Below are positions 7,240 through 11,060 of a DNA stretch of 11,060 nucleotides, piece after piece. The notes under the pieces were generated by a model that was not told the DNA's origin, did not search any database, and was given only the letters and a program-made list of their open reading frames with translations. The stretch is from CAZDXJ01 sp050303615 (GTDB lineage: Bacteria > Pseudomonadota > Gammaproteobacteria > Methylococcales > Methylomonadaceae): the NCBI GenBank assembly GCA_050303615.1, contig JBNLCC010000175.1:1-11060 (forward strand), in the 5' to 3' direction. How positions within the stretch are numbered: position 1 is the first letter of the stretch; each line of letters opens with the position of its first letter. A program made the translations under genes and the position numbers.

Positions 7240-8619
7240 CTAGAAAATAAAACCAAACCCGAGATTAAAATCATCCGGCAAATCGCCGCCTTTGGAGTCA
7301 AAATTACGGTAATCCGCTTTGATGACCACATTAGGTATCGGTTTATACTGTAAACCGAATTGGAAGATGCGCTGATCCATGCTCCCGTCATCCAGAAAAC
7401 CGCTCGGCGCACTGGCAATCGTGTCATATTTTTCATAACGGAAGAACGGCGCCAGATATTGTGTGGTGTCAGACCAAAGCAACGGCATCACGTCATAGCC
7501 GACTTCGGTATACCAACCGTAATTGGATTTGCCGATCGTCTGCCCTTTCGCGGCACTAAGAATGGCGGCATCATCAATAAAGCCCCAGGAACCCAAGGCA
7601 CGGAATTCAAGCCCCCGGTATTTCCATTGCACATGCGCTTCGTAAAGCTGGGTAAAGACGTCCGGCTTCTGGCCGTCAAAACTCTGTTCTTGTCCCGAAT
7701 TGCCCAAATACGCGGAAGCACCTACCAGCAAGCCGGTCAGACTCGGCGGCGCATAATCCAGCCGGCCGACAAAAGCCAGATCCTCAGCCAATACTTTACT
7801 GCCGCTCTGGCGTCCGCCGCGAATACCTGATGAGCTGAATCCGCTGGCATCCAAACCGTTGACCGCATAAGTGGTATAGGTTAAACCGGGTAGTAACTGA
7901 CCGAACAAACCACCGCCGATTTCACGCCAAGTACTGGGAATAATGCGTCGTTCCACTTCCGGACGGTTATTACCGAAATAAAACGGCGGTTCATGAATCT
8001 GGTTGATGAATCCCATCGGCATCAGCACCATACCGGCGCGGATATTGGCCATCGGGTCCAGTAAAAAATCCAGGGCAGCGAATTCAACCGCAACTTCGCC
8101 ATTTTTTCCCGTGGATGCGTGTTCAAACTCTATTTCGCTATTAAAGATAATGCTATCGGTAAATTTATAACCCAAGTACATGACCAGCCGCTCAAAATCG
8201 GCATTATCTTTCTTGTCTCCCTGGTCGCTTACGATAGCCTGATACCTCGCTTCACCATAGGCACCGATCGATAAGCCCTGGTCAACCTGGTAAACCTTGG
8301 AAGCAGCCGGACCTAAACCGTATTCACTTTTATAAACGGGTTCTTCCGGAATAAACATTTCGGTGCGTATTTTTTCGACTGCTTCACTTAAAATACCTTG
8401 CTTGCGTTCCAGTTCGGAGACATCCTGTTTTCCAGGCTGCTTGGCAACCGTTTCCAAATTTTTAGTCAACGCATCAATTTGTTTTTGCTGCGCCTGAATA
8501 ATTTGCCACATTTCCTCCATAGTCTGGGGTTTTTCCAACGCAGACTCTACCCCATACGCACTGGTACACGTCATCAGTAGAGCAGCACAAATTTGCTTTC
8601 GAATTTTAAATCGGTTCAT
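7240..8619 (-). CDS. Outer-membrane porin with N-terminal coiled coil (OprO/OprP-like)
   Basis: A 459-aa protein counted from the ATG at 8619. This start gives a clean 23-residue signal peptide (basic KIRK, then CAALLMTCTSAYG) and has a GGGAA Shine-Dalgarno at 8-nt spacing; an in-frame GTG at 8634 is less likely. Mature residues about 33-90 are glutamine- and leucine-rich (MEEMWQIIQAQQKQIDAL, LERKQGILSEAVEKI) and look like the coiled coil seen before the barrel in several porins. From about residue 115 the protein alternates short amphipathic strands and ends in GFGFIF, with the terminal phenylalanine used by the BAM machinery. Features such as EVERRIIPSTWREIGGGLF resemble the OprO/OprP porin superfamily. 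Solute specificity is unknown. A Fur-box-like site overlaps its promoter, and a 193-bp gap separates it from the FMN-binding gene downstream. Confidence 0.82.
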   Translation of the reverse strand: MNRFKIRKQICAALLMTCTSAYGVESALEKPQTMEEMWQIIQAQQKQIDALTKNLETVAKQPGKQDVSELERKQGILSEAVEKIRTEMFIPEEPVYKSEYGLGPAASKVYQVDQGLSIGAYGEARYQAIVSDQGDKKDNADFERLVMYLGYKFTDSIIFNSEIEFEHASTGKNGEVAVEFAALDFLLDPMANIRAGMVLMPMGFINQIHEPPFYFGNNRPEVERRIIPSTWREIGGGLFGQLLPGLTYTTYAVNGLDASGFSSSGIRGGRQSGSKVLAEDLAFVGRLDYAPPSLTGLLVGASAYLGNSGQEQSFDGQKPDVFTQLYEAHVQWKYRGLEFRALGSWGFIDDAAILSAAKGQTIGKSNYGWYTEVGYDVMPLLWSDTTQYLAPFFRYEKYDTIASAPSGFLDDGSMDQRIFQFGLQYKPIPNVVIKADYRNFDSKGGDLPDDFNLGFGFIF

Positions 8620-8627
8620 AGTACAGA

Positions 8628-8632
8628 TTCCC
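8628..8632 (-). promoter_or_regulatory. Ribosome binding site deciding the porin start
   Basis: GGGAA on the minus strand lies 8 nt before the ATG at 8619. It supports that start over the upstream in-frame GTG at 8634, which would overlap the site. Confidence 0.6.
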
Positions 8633-8649
8633 ACAAAAAATAAAGCCTA

Positions 8650-8679
8650 ATTGTATCTCGACTACTATTCTAAATGCAA
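8650..8679 (-). promoter_or_regulatory. Candidate sigma70 promoter of the minus-strand porin
   Basis: On the minus strand TTGCAT (8674-8679) and TACAAT (8650-8655) are separated by 18 bp. Transcription would start near 8643, giving a leader of about 24 nt. The -10 is 5/6 to consensus and the -35 is weak, as expected for a site overlapped by a regulator. Confidence 0.4.
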
Positions 8680-8694
8680 ATGATTCGCAATTAG
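8676..8694 (-). promoter_or_regulatory. Candidate Fur box
   Basis: Read on the minus strand, CTAATTGCGAATCATTTGC matches the 19-bp Fur consensus at 11 positions, including the seven-base core AATCATT. It closely resembles natural gammaproteobacterial Fur sites of the AATTGAGAATCATTTGC type. It overlaps the -35 of the porin promoter, the right place for repression when iron is plentiful. It is about 150 bp from the Pho box, so it probably serves only the minus-strand gene. Confidence 0.55.
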
Positions 8695-8842
8695 ATATTG
8701 AATAAAAGTAAGTTTTTGCTTGAAGCGATGAAATTCTTGTCACAGCAAATTAATAATGCCCCGATATAATGAATCACAATAACGCACGCCAATATAACTT
8801 ATTGAATTTACTTATTCATTTCTCATTTTGAAGGAATGTTAC

Positions 8843-8875
8843 ATTGTAATAATACTGTAACAAAACTGTAATATT
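8843..8875 (+). promoter_or_regulatory. PhoB-binding region: three tandem 11-bp Pho-box units
   Basis: Three consecutive 11-bp units, ATTGTAATAAT, ACTGTAACAAA and ACTGTAATATT, repeat TGTAA with exact 11-bp periodicity. The last two form a Pho box (8855-8872) matching the E. coli consensus CTGTCATAAATCTGTCAT at 14 of 18 positions. A -10-like TACACT (8885-8890) follows 12 bp after the box, the arrangement in which PhoB replaces the -35 contact. This predicts induction of the following porin gene under phosphate starvation. Confidence 0.8.
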
Positions 8876-8884
8876 ATGTTCGCT

Positions 8885-8890
8885 TACACT
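8885..8890 (+). promoter_or_regulatory. -10 element of the Pho-controlled porin promoter
   Basis: TACACT matches the -10 consensus at 4 of 6 positions and is correctly placed downstream of the Pho box. Transcription would begin near 8897, giving a leader of about 50 nt. That would put the in-frame TTG at 8896 at or upstream of the mRNA start. Confidence 0.5.
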
Positions 8891-8946
8891 AACTGTTGCC
8901 GCTTTTTAACAGTTCGTTACCTATTTACAACATGAGGTTTATTTCA

Positions 8947-10317
8947 ATGGCACTTAATATAAAACGCAGTTTGGCTCTGGTTACTGCGGCAACGCTGGGA
9001 AGCCTTTCTGCACAAGCTGCAGATAAGGAATTGCTGGAGATGCTGTTACAAAACGGCGCTATCACTCAGACTCAATATGACACGCTAATCGAAAAGGAAG
9101 CGATTACGAAACAGGATGTTGACGATATTAAGGTCAAACTGGACAAAAAGGGCCTGCAAGTTGAAACGGCGGATAAAGAATTTAAATTTGCTCTGGGCGG
9201 CCGTATACAAGCTGATGCTACATGGCAAAGCAATGACCAACTGGTCGAAAACGGCAATCATGTCGAAGCCAATGACGGCACTGAAATACGCCGTGCACGT
9301 ATGGCTTTTAAAGGCGTGATGTGGCGGGACTGGAAATTCATGATAGAAGCTGATTTTGCCGATGATAATGTTGCAATCAAAGACATGCTGTTAACCTACA
9401 CCGGTTTGGATCATTTTGAATTTACCGCGGGTAACCAAAAGCAACCGATCAGCATGGAATTGCAGGAAAGTTCAAACGATATTATGTTTACCGAACGATC
9501 GCTGGTCAATTCATTGACCGGCCCGTTGTTTGACCGTGCGATCGGTTTTAATGCCAAATCCTCGGGCAATGACTGGTCCGCACAGCTCGGCGCGTACGGC
9601 GACAACATCTCCCCGAACAAAAACAACGATACTGCGGATGAGGGATGGGGTATTGGCTCGCGTCTGACCTTTGCGCCGATCAATGAGAAAGACAAACTTA
9701 TTCATCTTGGTGCCTACGGCGGATATCGCGGTGTGAACGGCAGCGACCAAATTCTGGGTCATACCCTGAGATTCAGATACGAAACCACCCACATGTCCAA
9801 CTTGTACCTGACCGATACAGGAAACATTGCTAACGTGGACGGCGCCAGCATGGCTGGTGCGGAATTGGCCGGCATGTACGGTCCTTTTTCAATACAGTTT
9901 GAATACGCTCACACTTGGGTGGATCGTAGTGACGCATTGGCTACCCTGGACTTCGATGCCTGGTATGTACAGACAGCCTGGACAATTACCGGTGAATCAC
10001 GCACCTATAAAGGTTCCGACGGCGAATTTAAACGCCTGAGTCCAAACAGCAACTTTAGTTTACGCGAAGGCGGCGGTTGGGGGGCGCTGGAACTGGCAAC
10101 CCGTTTCGACGGCAACGACTTGAACAGTCACGACATACTTGGCGGCAGCGAGACCGCGATCACCATCGCATTGAATTGGTACGTAAACCAGAATGTTCGA
10201 TTCATGGCAGATTACCGTAGACCGCTGGATCTGACCAACTCACCGGTCACCAATCCGGATGGCAGCCAACCCGATAATGTCGACTCATTTACCATTCGAA
10301 CTCAATTGGCATTCTAA
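8947..10317 (+). CDS. oprP: Phosphate-selective porin, OprP/OprO family
   Basis: A 456-aa outer-membrane protein. The ATG at 8947 has a GAGGT Shine-Dalgarno (8934-8938) at 8-nt spacing and gives a clean signal peptide cleaved after AQA at residue 24; ATG 8932 and TTG 8896 are upstream in-frame alternatives. The mature N-terminus (ELLEMLLQNGAITQTQYDTL, 28-47) is the short helical segment common in OprP/OprO proteins. Family landmarks follow: FALGGRIQADATW (81-93), EIRRARMAFKG (113-123), DWKFMIEADF (128-137) and LQESSNDIMFTERSL (172-186). The barrel ends in TIRTQLAF with a terminal phenylalanine. OprP forms trimeric anion channels that take up phosphate when it is scarce. The Pho box upstream supports that role, although OprO members prefer pyrophosphate and the selectivity residues cannot be judged here. 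It is transcribed alone. Confidence 0.92.
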   Translation: MALNIKRSLALVTAATLGSLSAQAADKELLEMLLQNGAITQTQYDTLIEKEAITKQDVDDIKVKLDKKGLQVETADKEFKFALGGRIQADATWQSNDQLVENGNHVEANDGTEIRRARMAFKGVMWRDWKFMIEADFADDNVAIKDMLLTYTGLDHFEFTAGNQKQPISMELQESSNDIMFTERSLVNSLTGPLFDRAIGFNAKSSGNDWSAQLGAYGDNISPNKNNDTADEGWGIGSRLTFAPINEKDKLIHLGAYGGYRGVNGSDQILGHTLRFRYETTHMSNLYLTDTGNIANVDGASMAGAELAGMYGPFSIQFEYAHTWVDRSDALATLDFDAWYVQTAWTITGESRTYKGSDGEFKRLSPNSNFSLREGGGWGALELATRFDGNDLNSHDILGGSETAITIALNWYVNQNVRFMADYRRPLDLTNSPVTNPDGSQPDNVDSFTIRTQLAF

Positions 10318-10392
10318 CAATCGCTGCAGGCATTGCCATAATCGGCAGCCCCCTTTTGCCTGAGGGCAATTCCGGAGGTCAGTAACGATACC

Positions 10393-10421
10393 ATGTGGCC
10401 CGATCTATCCACGGGCCACAT
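10393..10421. terminator. Perfect 10-bp inverted repeat, probable terminator or mRNA-end hairpin
   Basis: ATGTGGCCCG (10393-10402) and CGGGCCACAT (10412-10421) are perfectly complementary around a 9-nt loop, 75 bp after the oprP stop and in the gap between convergent genes. The stem is GC-rich and stable, but neither strand has a T-tract directly after it. It is therefore either a Rho-independent-like terminator lacking the T run or a 3'-end stabilising structure for one or both transcripts. Confidence 0.5.
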
Positions 10422-10453
10422 AACTCCCCGTCATTGCTTAAGCATTATTCTGT

Positions 10454-10473
10454 AGCCGGCGGATATCCCGGCT
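10454..10473. repeat. Small inverted repeat in the convergent spacer
   Basis: AGCCGG (10454-10459) pairs perfectly with CCGGCT (10468-10473) across an 8-nt loop. There is no T-tract on either side. It may be one of several weak stems helping to end the two converging transcripts. Confidence 0.3.
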
Positions 10474-10494
10474 CACCAATCATTACATCCGCCC

Positions 10495-10518
10495 TTAGCG
10501 TTTTAAATTACACGCTAA
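10495..10518. repeat. 7-bp inverted repeat before the nhaD 3' end
   Basis: TTAGCGT (10495-10501) and ACGCTAA (10512-10518) are perfect complements around a 10-nt AT-rich loop, 37 bp beyond the minus-strand nhaD stop codon. The position suits a 3'-end structure for nhaD, but no T run follows. The 238-bp spacer 10318-10555 otherwise holds a 5-bp stem (TTGCC/GGCAA, 10356-10369) and no gene. Confidence 0.3.
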
Positions 10519-10555
10519 CAATAGCGAGTAGGAACTAATCGGCCATCCCTCTATT

Positions 10556-11060
10556 TCAGCCGTTGATCAACAAATGCACATAAATACTGGCAGCATAGCC
10601 CAACGCTATTGTCGGCATCCACTTTAAATGGCCGAAAAAAGTATAATTGCCGCGAGCCTGCCCCATTAAGGCGACTCCCGCTGCCGAACCGATCGACAAT
10701 AGGCTTCCCCCGACTCCGGCAGTGAGCGTTACCAACAGCCATTGTACTTCCGGCATATCCGGGTTCATCGTCAACACGGCAAACATCACCGGGATATTAT
10801 CGACAATCGCCGACATAATCCCGACCAGCACATTCGCAGTGGTTGCCCCCATTTCGCCGTAGATATACGCTGAGGCCTGACTGAGATAACCAATAAAGCC
10901 CAACCCGCCGACAGCCATAATTACCCCATAAAAAAAGAACAGCGTATCCCATTCCGCGCCGGCGATATGCTTAAACACATCGAAAGAGGCATCCTCCCTG
11001 GGCCCGCTGGAAGGCTCATCAACCGGAGGCTCATCGAAGCTCAGCTTATCTTCGTGATAA
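10556..11060 (-). CDS. nhaD: NhaD-type Na+/H+ antiporter, C-terminal part (5' end outside the window)
   Basis: About 167 codons are visible and the frame is open to the right edge, so a GTG at 10978 is not the start. The leading stretch is an acidic, proline-rich cytoplasmic loop (KLSFDEPPVDEPSSGPRED). It runs into AEWDTLFFFYGVIMAVGGLG, the first of four membrane segments. The second contains the NhaD hallmark AIVDNIPVMFAVLTMNPDMP, the third TLTAGVGGSLLSIGSAAG with GVALMGQARG, and the last GYAASIYVHLLING. NhaD belongs to the ion transporter superfamily and exports Na+ or Li+ in exchange for protons at the inner membrane. Usual length is about 450-500 residues, so roughly one third is seen here. 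It converges on oprP across a hairpin-rich spacer. Confidence 0.92.
   Translation of the reverse strand, partial: YHEDKLSFDEPPVDEPSSGPREDASFDVFKHIAGAEWDTLFFFYGVIMAVGGLGFIGYLSQASAYIYGEMGATTANVLVGIMSAIVDNIPVMFAVLTMNPDMPEVQWLLVTLTAGVGGSLLSIGSAAGVALMGQARGNYTFFGHLKWMPTIALGYAASIYVHLLING

Larger units (their letters stand above)
8620..8946. other. Divergent porin control region
   Basis: This 327-bp AT-rich gap between two divergent porin genes holds the Fur-like site and porin promoter at its left end and the PhoB repeats and oprP promoter at its right end. The centre (about 8695-8840) contains a perfect TATAAT at 8765-8770 on the plus strand, but the nearest -35-like TTGTCA (8737-8742) is 22 bp away, too far for a standard promoter. 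I see no small gene, tRNA or terminator in it. Confidence 0.6.

Noticed and set aside
7360..7830. 156-aa ORF antisense to the porin
   Set aside because: It lies entirely within the porin gene, has no ribosome site or family features, and is typical of shadow frames in such codon use.
8765..8770. Perfect TATAAT as a promoter for oprP
   Set aside because: No -35 at acceptable spacing; the Pho-box promoter nearer the gene is a better explanation.
8896..8946. Upstream TTG or ATG starts for the oprP gene
   Set aside because: They place extra residues before a normal signal peptide, and TTG 8896 lies about where transcription should begin. The GAGGT site fits ATG 8947.
10556..10978. A complete 140-aa protein starting at GTG 10978
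   Set aside because: The frame continues without a stop to the window edge and the protein is plainly the C-terminal part of NhaD.
1..11060. Mobile element, CRISPR array, toxin-antitoxin or phage defence system
   Set aside because: No transposase, integrase, regularly spaced repeats, terminal inverted repeats or defence-type genes were seen.

Overview
The window looks like chromosomal DNA of a gammaproteobacterium. The evidence is Gram-negative outer-membrane porins with aromatic C-termini, E. coli-like Pho-box and Fur-box candidates, a NhaD-type antiporter fragment and moderate GC. A methanotroph of the Methylococcales is my best guess from the feel of the NhaD, SulP and porin sequences, but nothing here proves it. 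I saw no tRNA, rRNA, CRISPR array, insertion sequence or integrase.

Region 1 (1-4199) is a very compact envelope- or lipid-type biosynthetic block. It holds a 5'-truncated class I SAM methyltransferase (+), a second SAM methyltransferase (-) that converges on it with a 38-bp overlap, a CDP-alcohol phosphatidyltransferase (-), a GT4 glycosyltransferase (+) and a UPF0104/AglD-like flippase-type membrane protein (+). Start and stop codons overlap within both same-strand pairs, and only 28 bp separate the divergent pair. Together the enzymes could build, decorate and translocate a phospho- or glycolipid whose identity cannot be read from the sequence.

Region 2 (4200-5991) is a monocistronic SulP-family anion transporter with its own promoter-like signals and a good ribosome binding site.

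Region 3 (5992-8619, all minus strand) reads as an outer-membrane porin with an N-terminal coiled coil, then a secreted FMN-binding-domain protein with a covalent flavinylation motif, then a coupled four-helix membrane protein rich in histidine. A Fur-box-like site overlaps the porin promoter, and a weaker one lies before the FMN gene. The inferred role is a flavin-based electron transfer module outside the cytoplasm, possibly linked to iron.

Region 4 (8620-10317) is a divergent control region with a clear triple PhoB-type repeat, followed by an OprP/OprO-family phosphate-selective porin. The two porins thus face away from each other, with an iron-type operator on one side and a phosphate-type operator on the other.

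Region 5 (10318-11060) is a hairpin-rich convergent spacer, then the C-terminal third of a NhaD Na+/H+ antiporter (-), cut by the window edge.
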